Source: Andreprevotia sp. IGB-42
GTDB lineage: Bacteria > Pseudomonadota > Gammaproteobacteria > Burkholderiales > Chitinibacteraceae
Direction: 5' to 3'
DNA length: 64,000 nucleotides
Assembly (NCBI RefSeq): GCF_009848685.1
Contig: NZ_WXTX01000013.1
Span: 1-64,000, forward strand
The notes beneath the pieces were generated by a model. That model saw nothing but the letters and a program-made list of their open reading frames with translations, searched no databases and was not told where the DNA came from. Numbering within the stretch: position 1 is the first letter of the stretch; every line of letters begins with the position of its first letter. Positions 1 through 9,314 of this stretch are shown piece after piece. Both the position numbers and the translations under genes were made by a program.

Positions 1-182
1 CAGCTTCGGCAGCTTCGGCAGCTTCGGCAGCTTCGGCAGCTTCGGCAGCTTCGGCAGCTTCGGCAGCTTCGGCAGCTTCGGCAGCTTCGGCAGCTTCGGC
101 AGCTTCGGCAGCTTCGGCAGCTTCGGCAGCTTCGGCAGCTTCGGCCGCTTCGGCAGCTTCGGCCGCTTCGGCAGCTTCGGCA
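1..182. repeat. 9-bp tandem repeat encoding Glu-Ala-Ala
   Basis: About 20 copies of the 9-mer CAGCTTCGG run from the window edge to about 180. Only two units vary (GGCCGCTTC, near 143 and 161). The unit is a multiple of three, so copy-number change would keep the minus-strand gene in frame while altering the length of its Glu-Ala-Ala helix. The array continues beyond the window. Confidence 0.95.
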
Positions 183-766
183 TCCAGTGCCAGCGTGAAC
201 GAGTCGGCCGCAGCATCGGCAGGCAAATCGCCCCAGTCTTCCACTGCACTCCCGGTCGGCGCCCATACCTCGATCACGTCATCCACTTCAACGGTATCGG
301 TCACGACCGGAATCGGCAGTTCTTCCGGCTGCGTTGCTTTTGCATCCACCTGTGGCGACAGCGCTGCAACAAAGTCGGTGTCGTCAAAGGCAGGCGTATA
401 GGCGGGCTGCGCAGTCAGCGCGGTCAGGTCCAGCAGCGGCAGATCAAGGAATTCCGGTTCGCTGGGCTTGGCAACCGGCGTGGCTACCGGCGCTGGTTTC
501 GGGGCTGGTGCGGGTGTGCGCCTGGTCAGGAATTCTGCCGGATCGAACATCAGCCCGCCGGTTTCCACGGTATCCGTGAGGACGGGAATCGATTCCTCCG
601 CCGCGCGCGCAGGCGGCGGTGCGGGAACCAGCTCCATCAGGTCGTCGGCCTCGTGCGTCAGCACGGGGATGTGTTCATCGCGCGGTGGCGTGCCGCGATG
701 GCGTGCCATCAGCGCATCCATCTTGTTGAACAGCGGGCTCATGCTGTCGTCATCGGGGCGGCTCAT
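1..766 (-). CDS. Hypothetical acidic low-complexity protein with (EAA)n repeats, C-terminus beyond window
   Basis: The reading frame starts at ATG 766, overlapping the holC stop in an ATGA junction, and stays open to the window edge, so the 3' end is missing. The N-terminus reads MSRPDDDSMSPLFNKMDALM. A short motif IPV(L/V)T followed by acidic residues recurs three times (near residues 35, 57 and 143), separated by Pro/Ala-rich linkers. From about residue 195 on it is pure Glu-Ala-Ala repeat. There is no signal peptide or membrane segment. Coupling to holC suggests co-expression, but no function is evident. The layout resembles small Pro/Glu-rich betaproteobacterial proteins found beside holC and valS; that is only a weak impression. 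The repeat would form a long charged alpha-helix. Confidence 0.7.
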   Translation of the reverse strand, partial: MSRPDDDSMSPLFNKMDALMARHRGTPPRDEHIPVLTHEADDLMELVPAPPPARAAEESIPVLTDTVETGGLMFDPAEFLTRRTPAPAPKPAPVATPVAKPSEPEFLDLPLLDLTALTAQPAYTPAFDDTDFVAALSPQVDAKATQPEELPIPVVTDTVEVDDVIEVWAPTGSAVEDWGDLPADAAADSFTLALDAEAAEAAEAAEAAEAAEAAEAAEAAEAAEAAEAAEAAEAAEAAEAAEAAEAAEAAEAAEA

Positions 767-1200
767 GCTGCGCCTCCCTGTGCCAGCTTGAGCATGTCCA
801 CCGCCACCGGGGTGACGCCATGTCCCTGATAGGCGCGCCAGCGCTCGCGCGCTGCAGCACGCTGTTCCTCATCCTGCTCGACGATTTCCACCACCCGTTC
901 ATACTGCTGGAAGCCCTGCGGCACGCCATCGGTCCAGTTGAACAGCGCATCGCGCACCGCCAGTTTTTCATAGCGGTGATCGATCACGATGGGAGTGATC
1001 GCTGCAATGTCTGCGTCTGCCGCGCAATGCGGCAGAAAGCCGATCTGTGGCACTTCCCACAACAAACGGTCTAGCGCGGTTGCGGCGGCTTCGCTGCCGG
1101 CCAGCACATTGAGCTGCATGCCGCGTGCCAGCGCCTTGCCCACAAGCTGGCACAGCGCCTGCTCGCGGTTGCGCACGTTGAAGTAGAAAGTGACTTCCAT
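763..1200 (-). CDS. holC: DNA polymerase III subunit chi
   Basis: A 145-residue protein of the usual length for HolC. Chi links the clamp-loader complex (via psi) to single-stranded DNA-binding protein in the replisome. The N-terminus MEVTFYFNVRNREQ and the segment GSEAAATALDRLLWEVPQIGFLPH match the family, in which a conserved Trp and FLPH-type motif lie in the Rossmann-like core. It lies 15 bp downstream of pepA on the same strand, a common betaproteobacterial arrangement, and overlaps the next gene by the ATGA tetranucleotide. Confidence 0.95.
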   Translation of the reverse strand: MEVTFYFNVRNREQALCQLVGKALARGMQLNVLAGSEAAATALDRLLWEVPQIGFLPHCAADADIAAITPIVIDHRYEKLAVRDALFNWTDGVPQGFQQYERVVEIVEQDEEQRAAARERWRAYQGHGVTPVAVDMLKLAQGGAA

Positions 1201-1215
1201 ATTGCTATTGTGGCC

Positions 1216-2715
1216 TTATTTCTTTGCTTTCTTCACGCTGCGTTGCACAAGGTATTCCACCAGCAACGGCACCGGCCGGCCGGTAGCGCCTTTGGCTGCA
1301 CCCGATTTCCACGCGGTGCCGGCAATATCCAGGTGCGCCCAGGTATAATTCTTGGTAAAGCGTGCCAGGAAGCACGCTGCAGTGACCGATCCGGCCGGGC
1401 GCCCGCCGATATTGGCAACGTCGGCAAAATTGGATTTCAGCTGTTCCTGATAATCATCCCACAGCGGCAGGCGCCACGCCTTGTCGCCGGTATTGCCCGC
1501 TGCCGCCAGCAGCGCATCGGCCAGGCCGTCGTCGTTCGCGTACAGGCCGCTTGCCACATGGCCCAGCGCAATGATGCATGCACCGGTCAGCGTGGCGAGG
1601 TCGATCACCACTTCCGGCTCGAAGCGCGCGGTGTAGGTGAGCGCATCGCACAGGATCAAGCGCCCTTCGGCATCGGTATTGAGGATCTCGATGGTGGTGC
1701 CCGCCATCGATTTCACGATATCGCCTGGTTTGCTGGCATTGCCTGCGGGCATGTTCTCGCAGGTGGCGATCACGCCCACCAGATTGATCGGCAGGCCCAG
1801 CTCGGCCACGGCACGGAAGGTGCCCAGTACTGCAGCGGCGCCGCCCATGTCGTATTTCATTTCATCCATGCCTTCGCCCGGTTTGAGCGAAATGCCGCCG
1901 GAATCGAAAGTGATGCCCTTGCCGACCAGTGCAACCGGTTTGCCGGTCTTGCTGCCGCCACGGTATTCCAGCGTGATCAGCTTGGGGGGTTGCACTGAGC
2001 CCTTGGCTACGGACAGGAAAGAGCCCATGCCCAGTGCTTCCAGCTCCGGGGTATCCAGCACCGTGCTCTTCATGCCGTAGTGGCGTGCCAGCTTGACCGC
2101 TTCTTCGGCCAGATAGGTCGGGGTGCAGGCGTTGGGTGGCAGGTTGGCCAGTTCCCGCGTGAAATTCATGCCATGACCCACTGCCAGGCCACGTGCGAGC
2201 CCCGCTTCGGCTGCTTCGGTATCGGCTTTCTTTGCGATCAGGTAATCAACCCGCGCCAGGCTGGATGCCGGTTCCGGCTCGGATTTGAATGCGGTGAAAC
2301 GGTAGGATTCAAACACGATCGCCTGCGAAATGGCGGCGGTCAGCGCATCGGTCGCCACATCCTTGATGCCGCCCAGCCACACGGCTGCGCTGGCAAGCTT
2401 GCCGCCTACCAGTGTTTTGGCGATCACATCGGCCAGTTTGCGCGCACCGGCAGCGTCCACCTCCTTGCCGGTCTGCAGCAGGACCAGCTTTTGCAGCTTG
2501 TTGTCGTTGGGTGTTTGCGTGCCGGGCAGATGCGAGGTCAGCACGCTGCCGGCTTTTTCGCCCAGCTCGCCGCTGGCCAGTAATGCGCTCAGCCAGCCAT
2601 TGCTTGCGGCATCCAGTTTGGCTAGGCCGCTTGGTAATTTTTTACCTGAGACGGTTAAAACCAGGCATTCGGCCTGGGCTTTTTCGGGGGCGGCGAGATT
2701 TATGCTAAATTCCAT
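1216..2715 (-). CDS. pepA: Leucyl aminopeptidase (cytosol aminopeptidase, M17)
   Basis: A 499-residue dizinc/dimanganese M17 aminopeptidase that removes N-terminal residues in the cytosol; in some bacteria PepA also binds DNA at Xer recombination sites. The catalytic domain carries the metal-binding and active-site motifs [15 protein letters not shown] and NTDAEGRL. I chose ATG 2715 ([10 protein letters not shown]) because GGAG lies six bases upstream; the frame stays open to 2766, and ATG 2727 is an alternative. It is divergent from lptF, with a 186-bp shared upstream region, and heads the pepA-holC operon. Confidence 0.96.
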   Translation of the reverse strand: MEFSINLAAPEKAQAECLVLTVSGKKLPSGLAKLDAASNGWLSALLASGELGEKAGSVLTSHLPGTQTPNDNKLQKLVLLQTGKEVDAAGARKLADVIAKTLVGGKLASAAVWLGGIKDVATDALTAAISQAIVFESYRFTAFKSEPEPASSLARVDYLIAKKADTEAAEAGLARGLAVGHGMNFTRELANLPPNACTPTYLAEEAVKLARHYGMKSTVLDTPELEALGMGSFLSVAKGSVQPPKLITLEYRGGSKTGKPVALVGKGITFDSGGISLKPGEGMDEMKYDMGGAAAVLGTFRAVAELGLPINLVGVIATCENMPAGNASKPGDIVKSMAGTTIEILNTDAEGRLILCDALTYTARFEPEVVIDLATLTGACIIALGHVASGLYANDDGLADALLAAAGNTGDKAWRLPLWDDYQEQLKSNFADVANIGGRPAGSVTAACFLARFTKNYTWAHLDIAGTAWKSGAAKGATGRPVPLLVEYLVQRSVKKAKK

Positions 2716-2901
2716 GGCGATCTCCATGCTGGCGCAGGTGGCGACAGGCAGCTGCATCCAGACCATGGTCCGGTTGCCGGGCTGCCTGATATTGAAAAGG
2801 GTGTGTGGGTCGCCGTCTTTACGCTGCGATCACCCTGCAGGGTTGATCGCCCGATTATTTCCCAGCCCCCCTGTCCAGTCAAACCCAGAGCCGCTTTACG
2901 T

Positions 2902-3966
2902 ATGCTGTTTCGAAAAAGCCTGATCCACGAACTGTCGTGGATGGCCCTTGCCGTATTCTCGGTACTCCTGCTGATGGTGCTGACAACCCAGGTCGTCAAG
3001 CTCATGGGCCAGGCGTCTGTGGGTGTGCTTGCGTCCAGCGCCGTGTGGGCGCTGATGGGCTTTGCCGCCGTACGTTACCTGCCGGTGCTGATGTCGCTGA
3101 TGCTGTTCGTCAGCGTGCTGGCGGTGCTTACCCGCCTGTGGCGCGATCATGAAATGGTGATCTGGTTTGCGAGCGGCATGTCGATCAGGAGTTTCCTGCG
3201 CCCGGTGCTGGAGTTTGCGCTGCCGGTGGTGATACTGATCGGCGCGCTGTCGCTGTATGGCTGGCCGTGGGCACTGGGCAAAGGCGATGTGTTCCGCCAG
3301 CAATCGATGGCGCGGCAGGAAACCACCCAGGTGTCTCCGGGCGTATTCCGTGAATCATCGGGCGCGGACCGCGTGTATTTCGTCGAGGACTTCACCGGCG
3401 AGCATGCCAACGGGCGCAACGTGTTCGTGCAGCTGCGCAAGGATAACCAGGTATCGGTGATCCTGGCCGAACGGGGTGGCATGACGGTGGATGCCAACAG
3501 CGAACGCTGGTTGTGGCTGGGCAATGGCCGCCTTTACCGCGGTACCCCGGGTCAGGCTGACTATGAAACAGTCCGGTTCGAAAAGGCGCAGTTGCGCATC
3601 GATGCCAACGAGCGCCCCATCTCCAGCCCGTCCACGCGCGCCAGCGATACGCTGACCTTGCTCAACAGCCACGATCCCGAACACCAGGCCGAACTGGCCT
3701 GGCGTATCGCCATCCCCATTTCGGCGCTGATCCTGTCGCTGATGGCCATTCCGCTGGCGTTCTTCAACCCGCGCGGCGGGCGCTCGCTCAACCTGCTGTA
3801 CGCGGTGGCGCTTTATTTCCTCTACTACAACTGCATCAACATCAACCAGGCGTGGATTGCCGATGGCCGCGTGCCGGTCTGGCTGGGCATGTGGCCGCTG
3901 CACCTGATTGCCGCAGCGGCAACCGCTGCTTTGTTTGCATGGCGCAGCCGTTTGCGGATGGGATGA
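2902..3966 (+). CDS. lptF: LPS export ABC transporter permease LptF
   Basis: A 354-residue inner-membrane permease that with LptG and LptB2 extracts lipopolysaccharide from the inner membrane and feeds it to the LptC-LptA bridge. The sequence shows the YjgP/YjgQ family plan: N-terminal transmembrane helices, a large periplasmic beta-jellyroll domain (about residues 125-265), and C-terminal helices. Start MLFRKSLIHELSW is the family N-terminus; the frame is open further upstream but that part is unlike LptF. Its stop overlaps the lptG start (ATGATGA), implying translational coupling. Confidence 0.96.
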   Translation: MLFRKSLIHELSWMALAVFSVLLLMVLTTQVVKLMGQASVGVLASSAVWALMGFAAVRYLPVLMSLMLFVSVLAVLTRLWRDHEMVIWFASGMSIRSFLRPVLEFALPVVILIGALSLYGWPWALGKGDVFRQQSMARQETTQVSPGVFRESSGADRVYFVEDFTGEHANGRNVFVQLRKDNQVSVILAERGGMTVDANSERWLWLGNGRLYRGTPGQADYETVRFEKAQLRIDANERPISSPSTRASDTLTLLNSHDPEHQAELAWRIAIPISALILSLMAIPLAFFNPRGGRSLNLLYAVALYFLYYNCININQAWIADGRVPVWLGMWPLHLIAAAATAALFAWRSRLRMG

Positions 3967-5045
3967 TGACGATTCTTTTCCGCTACCTGTTCCGCGAACT
4001 CACGCTGCACGTACTGTTCACGCTGGCTGGCCTGTTGGGCCTGTATACCTTTTTCGACCTGATTGCCGAGTTATCCGAGCTGGGCAAGGGCGGCTACGGG
4101 CTGAAGGACGCGCTGATCTACGTGCTGCTGCAGATTCCTGCCAACGCCTACGAGTTGATGCCCATTGCGGCGCTGATCGGTGGCATTTTCGCGCTGGCGG
4201 CATTGTCCGGGCAATCCGAACTCACGGTGATGCGTTCGGCCGGCATTTCGGTCAAGCGGCTGCTGTGCTGGTTGCTGGCCATCGGCAGCCTCTATGGTGT
4301 GGTTACCGTGGCGCTGGGCGAGTACGTGGCGCCGGCCACCAAGCAGATGGCCAACCAGTACCGGCTTTCCGCCACCAAGGCCATGCTGGTGGGCGAGTTC
4401 CGCTCCGGCGTGTGGGTGAAGGATGGCAGGCAGATCGTCAATATCGGTGAAATGCTGCCGGACTTGACCATTTTCAAAGTGCGCATCTACGAGTTTGGCG
4501 AAGGGCTGTCGATCGGCCGCGTCATCGAGGGCGAACAGGGTCGCTTCCTTGGCAAGGGGCAGTGGGAGCTCACCCAAACACGGGAAACCACCTTCCTGCC
4601 GGGTGAGGCGGGCGTCACGGTCAAGGCCAAGCCGCAAGCCACCTGGCAAACGCAGGTGTCGCCGGAAATGCTGGCGGTGCTGCTGGTGGAGCCATCGCAG
4701 ATGTCGGCGCGCTCGCTGTACAGCTATATCGATCACCTCAAGCGCAACCGGCAGACCACCAAGCGTTACGAACTGGCGCTGTGGGGCAAGCTTTTTTACC
4801 CGCTGGCCTGCCTGTCCATGCTGGTGATCGCGCTGCCCTTTGCGCAGACGCAACGCCGCAGCAGCAATGTGGGTGTACGGTTGTTTGCCGGCATTCTGGT
4901 GGGGCTTTCGTTTCACTTCCTCAATCGCATCGTCGTTTACCTGGGTGAGCTCAACAGCTGGCCCGCATCACTCGTGGTCTCGGTGCCGACTGTGCTGTTC
5001 ATGATCATTGCGCTTTTCCTGCTCTGGCGGCAGGAACGGCGATAG
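3963..5045 (+). CDS. lptG: LPS export ABC transporter permease LptG
   Basis: A 360-residue partner of LptF in the LptB2FG complex. The topology is the same: membrane helices at the N-terminus ([20 protein letters not shown]), a periplasmic jellyroll, and C-terminal helices ending in LLWRQERR. Two consecutive ATG codons (3963, 3966) are possible starts; the first gives the ATGA overlap with lptF. Upstream in-frame sequence is a shadow of lptF. Confidence 0.96.
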   Translation: MMTILFRYLFRELTLHVLFTLAGLLGLYTFFDLIAELSELGKGGYGLKDALIYVLLQIPANAYELMPIAALIGGIFALAALSGQSELTVMRSAGISVKRLLCWLLAIGSLYGVVTVALGEYVAPATKQMANQYRLSATKAMLVGEFRSGVWVKDGRQIVNIGEMLPDLTIFKVRIYEFGEGLSIGRVIEGEQGRFLGKGQWELTQTRETTFLPGEAGVTVKAKPQATWQTQVSPEMLAVLLVEPSQMSARSLYSYIDHLKRNRQTTKRYELALWGKLFYPLACLSMLVIALPFAQTQRRSSNVGVRLFAGILVGLSFHFLNRIVVYLGELNSWPASLVVSVPTVLFMIIALFLLWRQERR

Positions 5046-5053
5046 GAGTTTGC

Positions 5054-6067
5054 ATGCACGTGCTTTTGACTGGCGGCGCTGGCTATATCGGCTCGCACAC
5101 CTATATCGAATTGCTCAAGGCCGGTTTCACGCCGGTGATCTTCGACAACTTCTACAACGCCAAGCCGGAAGTATTGCGCCGGCTGGAAACCATCAGCGGT
5201 CAGCCGGTGCTGTGCATCGAGGGCGATATCCGCGATCGCGCAGCGCTGGATGCGGCGTTTGCGCAATACCGCTTTGATTCGGTGATCCATTTCGCCGGCT
5301 GGAAGGCCGTTGGCGAATCGGTGCAGAAGCCGCTGGCGTATTACGACAACAATGTGGTGGGCACGGTGCGCCTGCTGGAAGCCATGACTGCGGCTGGCGT
5401 GAAGAACCTGGTGTTTTCCAGCTCCGCCACCGTGTATGGCGACCCGCATGCAGTGCCGATCACCGAAGAATTCCCGCTATCGGCCACCAACCCGTATGGC
5501 CGCAGCAAGCTGATGATCGAAGACATGCTGCGTGACCTGCATGTATCCGATGCCAGCTGGAACGTGGCACTGCTGCGCTACTTCAACCCGGTGGGCGCGC
5601 ACGAGAGCGGCCTGATCGGTGAAGACCCGCAAGGCACGCCCAACAACCTGATGCCGTATGTGGCACAGGTGGCCGTGGGCAAGCGGGCGGAACTGAGCGT
5701 ATTCGGCAATGATTACCTGACGCCGGACGGCACGGGCGTGCGCGATTACATCCACGTGGTCGATCTGGCGCGCGGCCACGTCAAGGCGCTGGAAAAGCTG
5801 GCGCAGCGGCCGGGCCTCGTCACCACCAACCTGGGCACTGGCCAGGGTTATTCGGTGCTGGATCTGGTGCGTGCATTCGAGGCCGCCAGCGGCAAGCCGG
5901 TGCCATACCGGATTGCGCCGCGCCGCGCTGGCGACATTGCCGCCTGCTATGCAGATCCGGCACGCGCGCTGGCGTTACTGGGCTGGCAGGCAGAAAAGAA
6001 CCTGCAGGACATGTGCGTGGACAGCTGGCGCTGGCAATCGGCCAACCCGAATGGCTTTGCGGCTTGA
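5054..6067 (+). CDS. galE: UDP-glucose 4-epimerase
   Basis: A 337-residue short-chain dehydrogenase fold enzyme interconverting UDP-glucose and UDP-galactose with tightly bound NAD. The Rossmann motif GGAGYIGSH is at the N-terminus, followed by the SSSATVYG strand and the catalytic YxxxK pair in NPYGRSK. AGGAG lies seven bases before ATG 5054. It sits eight bases downstream of lptG, so it may be co-transcribed; UDP-galactose is a sugar donor for LPS core, which fits the neighbourhood. Confidence 0.96.
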   Translation: MHVLLTGGAGYIGSHTYIELLKAGFTPVIFDNFYNAKPEVLRRLETISGQPVLCIEGDIRDRAALDAAFAQYRFDSVIHFAGWKAVGESVQKPLAYYDNNVVGTVRLLEAMTAAGVKNLVFSSSATVYGDPHAVPITEEFPLSATNPYGRSKLMIEDMLRDLHVSDASWNVALLRYFNPVGAHESGLIGEDPQGTPNNLMPYVAQVAVGKRAELSVFGNDYLTPDGTGVRDYIHVVDLARGHVKALEKLAQRPGLVTTNLGTGQGYSVLDLVRAFEAASGKPVPYRIAPRRAGDIAACYADPARALALLGWQAEKNLQDMCVDSWRWQSANPNGFAA

Positions 6068-6121
6068 TCCGCAGCGCGCTGGCGGTTAGCCTTGCAGCAT
6101 GAACACAAAGGCTTGGCGCAA

Positions 6122-6952
6122 ATGACACTCCGCTTTACCAAGATGCATGGCCTGGGCAACGATTTCATCGTGCTCGACGGCGTGCGCACGTCCATTGCGC
6201 TGGATACCGCAACGGTAAAGCGCCTGGGCGACCGCCACTTCGGCGTGGGTTTCGACCAGTTGCTGCTGGTGGAGCCCGCCGCGCAGGCGGGCAATGATTT
6301 CCGCTACCGCATTTTCAATTCCAGCGGCGAAGAGGTCGAGCACTGCGGCAATGGCGCGCGCTGCTTCCTCAAGTTCGTGCGTGACCAGGGCCTGACCGAC
6401 AAGCGCGAGCTGGCGGTGGAAACCGCGCGCGGGGTGATCTACCCCAAGCTGGAAGACAATGGTGAAATCACCGTGAACATGGGCGCACCGGAGCTGCGTG
6501 CGGCCGAGGTGCCGTTCGTGGCCGATCACGAAGCAGTGATCCATGCGCTGCAGGTGGGGGACACCAGCTATGACATCACCGCGGTATCGATGGGTAACCC
6601 GCACGCCGTGCAAGTGGTGGCCGATGTCGAAACCGGTCTGGTGCAGCAGGTGGGCCCGCTGATTGAAAAGCACCCGCGTTTCCCGCGCAAGGTCAACGCC
6701 GGCTTCATGCAGATCGTCAGCCGTGATGCTATCAAGCTGCGCGTCTACGAGCGCGGTGCGGGCGAAACGCTGGCCTGCGGCACTGGTGCGTGCGCGGCGG
6801 TGGTGGCCGGTATCCTGCGCGGCCTGCTGGATGAACGCGTGCGCGTCAGCACCCACGGCGGCGATCTCACCATCAGCTGGGCGGGCGGTGATGCGCCGGT
6901 GTACATGACCGGCCCGGCGGTAACGGTATTCGAAGGCGAAATCCAACTCTGA
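6122..6952 (+). CDS. dapF: Diaminopimelate epimerase
   Basis: A 276-residue cofactor-independent epimerase converting LL- to meso-diaminopimelate for lysine and peptidoglycan synthesis. Both catalytic cysteines are visible, in EHCGNGARC and ACGTGACA. Start [15 protein letters not shown] is the family N-terminus; the open frame upstream to 6092 is not conserved. It begins the dapF-DUF484-xerC-amidase cluster typical of many gamma- and betaproteobacteria. Confidence 0.96.
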   Translation: MTLRFTKMHGLGNDFIVLDGVRTSIALDTATVKRLGDRHFGVGFDQLLLVEPAAQAGNDFRYRIFNSSGEEVEHCGNGARCFLKFVRDQGLTDKRELAVETARGVIYPKLEDNGEITVNMGAPELRAAEVPFVADHEAVIHALQVGDTSYDITAVSMGNPHAVQVVADVETGLVQQVGPLIEKHPRFPRKVNAGFMQIVSRDAIKLRVYERGAGETLACGTGACAAVVAGILRGLLDERVRVSTHGGDLTISWAGGDAPVYMTGPAVTVFEGEIQL

Positions 6953-6988
6953 GCGGTGCAAACCGCCTATGCAGAACAAGGGGACATG

Positions 6989-7672
6989 ATGCAAGCGCAT
7001 GACATTCTTGCCTGGCTGAAACAAAACCCGGCCTTCTTCGATGACTACGCGGACGATGTTGCGGAAATCTATGTGCCGCACAGCCATCGCGGCCAGGCGA
7101 TCTCACTGGCGGAGCGGCAATTGCTCACGCTGCGCGACAAGAACCGCGCGCTGGAGCTGCGCCTGGGCGAACTGCTGCAGTTCGGCGAGGAAAACGACCT
7201 GATTTCCGAGCGGTTGCACCGCTTGAGCGTGGACCTGATGCAGGCACAAGATCTGGCCAGCATCGTTGGCACGCTGGAGTTCCACCTGAAAGAACGCTTC
7301 CAGGTGCCGCAGGTGGCGCTGCGCCTGTGGTTGCCGTCCGATTCCAATCTGCGCGAGTTTGCGCCGGTGGGCGATGCGGCACGCAAGCTGGCGGCCAATC
7401 TGGTGTCGCCCTACTGTGGCCCTTACGTCACCGATGAAGTGCAGGCGTGGTTCGACGATGCGCAGAACCTCAAATCGTTCGCGCAGTTCGCGTTGCGTAC
7501 CGGCGAAGAGCCGTTCGGCCTGCTGGTGATGGCAAGTGACGATGTCGAGCGTTTCTATCCGGACATGGGCACGCTCTACCTGCAGCGGCTGGCCGATCTG
7601 GTTTCCGCCGCAATCCGCCGTGTGACGCCACTGGTGGACGCGCCGCTGGCGGTCGATGGCGAAGCGTACTGA
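6989..7672 (+). CDS. DUF484 (GAF-like) family protein
   Basis: A 227-residue protein of the DUF484 family, found between dapF and xerC in many proteobacteria. The N-terminal helix reads HDILAWLKQNPAFFDDY, followed by a coiled-coil segment (about residues 35-90) and a GAF-like C-terminal domain. The function is not established in general. Two adjacent ATG codons exist (6986, 6989); the second is better placed after the GGGG ribosome-binding site. The 3' end overlaps xerC by 17 bp. Confidence 0.88.
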   Translation: MQAHDILAWLKQNPAFFDDYADDVAEIYVPHSHRGQAISLAERQLLTLRDKNRALELRLGELLQFGEENDLISERLHRLSVDLMQAQDLASIVGTLEFHLKERFQVPQVALRLWLPSDSNLREFAPVGDAARKLAANLVSPYCGPYVTDEVQAWFDDAQNLKSFAQFALRTGEEPFGLLVMASDDVERFYPDMGTLYLQRLADLVSAAIRRVTPLVDAPLAVDGEAY

Positions 7673-8615
7673 CAGCAGGCAGGCGGCTGAGCCGGCGGGC
7701 ATCCTGCCGGGCTCGTTCGAGGCCATTGCGTTCGATCATTTCGCACAGGTACTTGCGGGTGAGCGCGCCGCCAGCCCGCATACCCGCAGCAATTACCGCC
7801 GCGACCTGGAACAGCTTGCGCTGCTGAGCCGTGAACATGGCGAAGGTCATGGGCTGGATGCGCTGCAGGCGCGGCATATTCGCGGCTTCGTGCGCATGCT
7901 GCGTACCCGCCGCTACAGCCCCCGTACCATTGCGCGCATGCTGTCGGCCTGGCGCAGCTTCTTCCGCGTGATGCAGCGTGATCGGGGCTGGCCCGGCAAC
8001 CCGGTGCTGGGCGTGCGCCCGCCCAAGCGCGGCCAGCGCCTGCCGCAGGCGTTCGATACCGATGCCGCGCAGGGCCTGCTCAACGCCATGCCTGTCGATA
8101 CGCCACTGGCGCTGCGCGACAAGGCGATGTTCGAGCTGGCGTATTCGTCCGGCTTGCGCGTTTCCGAGATCGTTGGCCTGCAGCGGCTGGAACTGGATCT
8201 GGATGCCGGCCTTGCACGCGTGCTGGGCAAGGGCAACAAGATGCGCCAGTTGCCGGTTGGCGGGGAGGCCATCCGCGCATTGCGCGCCTGGCTGGTAGTA
8301 CGCGGGCAGCTGCTGCACGGTAACGACCCCGCCGAAGTATTCATTGCCCGCAACGGCCACGCATTGACCACCAGAGCGGTACAGATGCGCTGCAAGCATG
8401 TGGCACGGCAACTGGCCCTGTCAGAGCCACTGTACCCGCACAAGCTGCGCCACAGCTTTGCTACCCACCTGCTGCAGGAATCGAAAGACCTGCGCGCGGT
8501 GCAGGAAATGCTGGGCCATGCCAACCTCAGCACCACGCAGGTGTACACGCATCTGGATATCAAATACCTGACCGACAGTTACGATCAGTTCCACCCCAGG
8601 GCGAAGCGCAAATGA
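7656..8615 (+). CDS. xerC: Site-specific tyrosine recombinase XerC
   Basis: A 319-residue tyrosine recombinase that with XerD resolves chromosome dimers at dif. The SAM-like core-binding domain (about residues 20-115) is followed by the catalytic domain with Arg in SSGLRVSE, Lys in GKGNKMRQL, HxxR in HKLRHSFATHLL, the second His in LGHANLSTTQVYTHLD, and the Tyr nucleophile in VYTHLD. It overlaps the upstream DUF484 gene by 17 bp and the downstream amidase by an ATGA. Confidence 0.95.
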   Translation: MAKRTDSRQAAEPAGILPGSFEAIAFDHFAQVLAGERAASPHTRSNYRRDLEQLALLSREHGEGHGLDALQARHIRGFVRMLRTRRYSPRTIARMLSAWRSFFRVMQRDRGWPGNPVLGVRPPKRGQRLPQAFDTDAAQGLLNAMPVDTPLALRDKAMFELAYSSGLRVSEIVGLQRLELDLDAGLARVLGKGNKMRQLPVGGEAIRALRAWLVVRGQLLHGNDPAEVFIARNGHALTTRAVQMRCKHVARQLALSEPLYPHKLRHSFATHLLQESKDLRAVQEMLGHANLSTTQVYTHLDIKYLTDSYDQFHPRAKRK

Positions 8616-9277
8616 AATGCTATTGGGCATTGCTGGCGTTATTTCATCTGGCTAGCGCCGTTGCGGCGCCGTTGCTGGCGGTGGACGTTGGCCATTCGCG
8701 TAACAAGCCGGGCGCCACCAGCGCCAGCGGCAAGCACGAGTTCGATTTCAACGCTGCGCTTGCAAAGCGCGTGACCGATGCGCTGGCGGCGGATGGCAAT
8801 GTGGTGCGGCTGATCGGTGCGGAAGGGGATATCGATGTGCTGACCGAGCGCACGCAGCGCGCGGCCGGGGCGGATTTCCTGCTGTCCATCCACCACGATT
8901 CGGTGCAGCCACAATACCTGCCGCAAGCGGGCCGCTTTGCCGGGTACTCGCTGTTCGTTTCCCGCAAGAACGCTGATCCGCAGGCCAGCCTGGCGTGCGC
9001 GCTGCAGCTGGCAGATGCGTTGCAGGCCGCCGGCATGCGCCCGACGTTGCATCATGCCGAAGCCGTTGCCGGAGAGAATCGCCCGCTGGCCGATGCCGCG
9101 CGCGGCATCTACTGGTTCGATGATCTGGTGGTGCTGAAAACCGCCAGCCAGCCGGCGGTGTTGCTGGAAGCGGGCGTGATCGTCAACCCGCAGCAGGAAG
9201 CATGGCTGGCGCTGCCAGCCACGCGCACACTGATCGCCACTGCAGTGGCCCGGGGGCTGAGGGGCTGCCTGCACTGA
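8612..9277 (+). CDS. Periplasmic N-acetylmuramoyl-L-alanine amidase (Amidase_3)
   Basis: A 221-residue zinc amidase with a cleavable signal peptide (about residues 1-18, ending AVAAP). It should cleave the amide bond between MurNAc and the stem peptide during cell separation or turnover. Zinc ligands and catalytic residues are visible: His in VDVGHS, Glu in KHEFDF, His in SIHHDS, and the general-base Glu in LLEAGVI. It is shorter than AmiC and lacks an AMIN domain, so septal targeting by that route is not expected. It is coupled to xerC (ATGA), linking cell division functions. Confidence 0.9.
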   Translation: MKCYWALLALFHLASAVAAPLLAVDVGHSRNKPGATSASGKHEFDFNAALAKRVTDALAADGNVVRLIGAEGDIDVLTERTQRAAGADFLLSIHHDSVQPQYLPQAGRFAGYSLFVSRKNADPQASLACALQLADALQAAGMRPTLHHAEAVAGENRPLADAARGIYWFDDLVVLKTASQPAVLLEAGVIVNPQQEAWLALPATRTLIATAVARGLRGCLH

Positions 9278-9314
9278 TCCGGGCGGCGGATGCGGCCCAG
9301 GCACGGTGGCCGGG

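Noticed and set aside
1-182. CRISPR array
   Set aside because: The 9-bp units are contiguous without spacers and encode a protein repeat.
195-791. Plus-strand open frames opposite the holC-linked gene
   Set aside because: They are shadows of the minus-strand coding sequence; the minus-strand frame has an ATGA junction with holC and a protein-like pattern of repeated IPV(L/V)T motifs.
1210-1998. Long plus-strand frame opposite pepA
   Set aside because: It is antisense to conserved pepA sequence and has no recognisable domain; long antisense frames are expected in GC-rich DNA.
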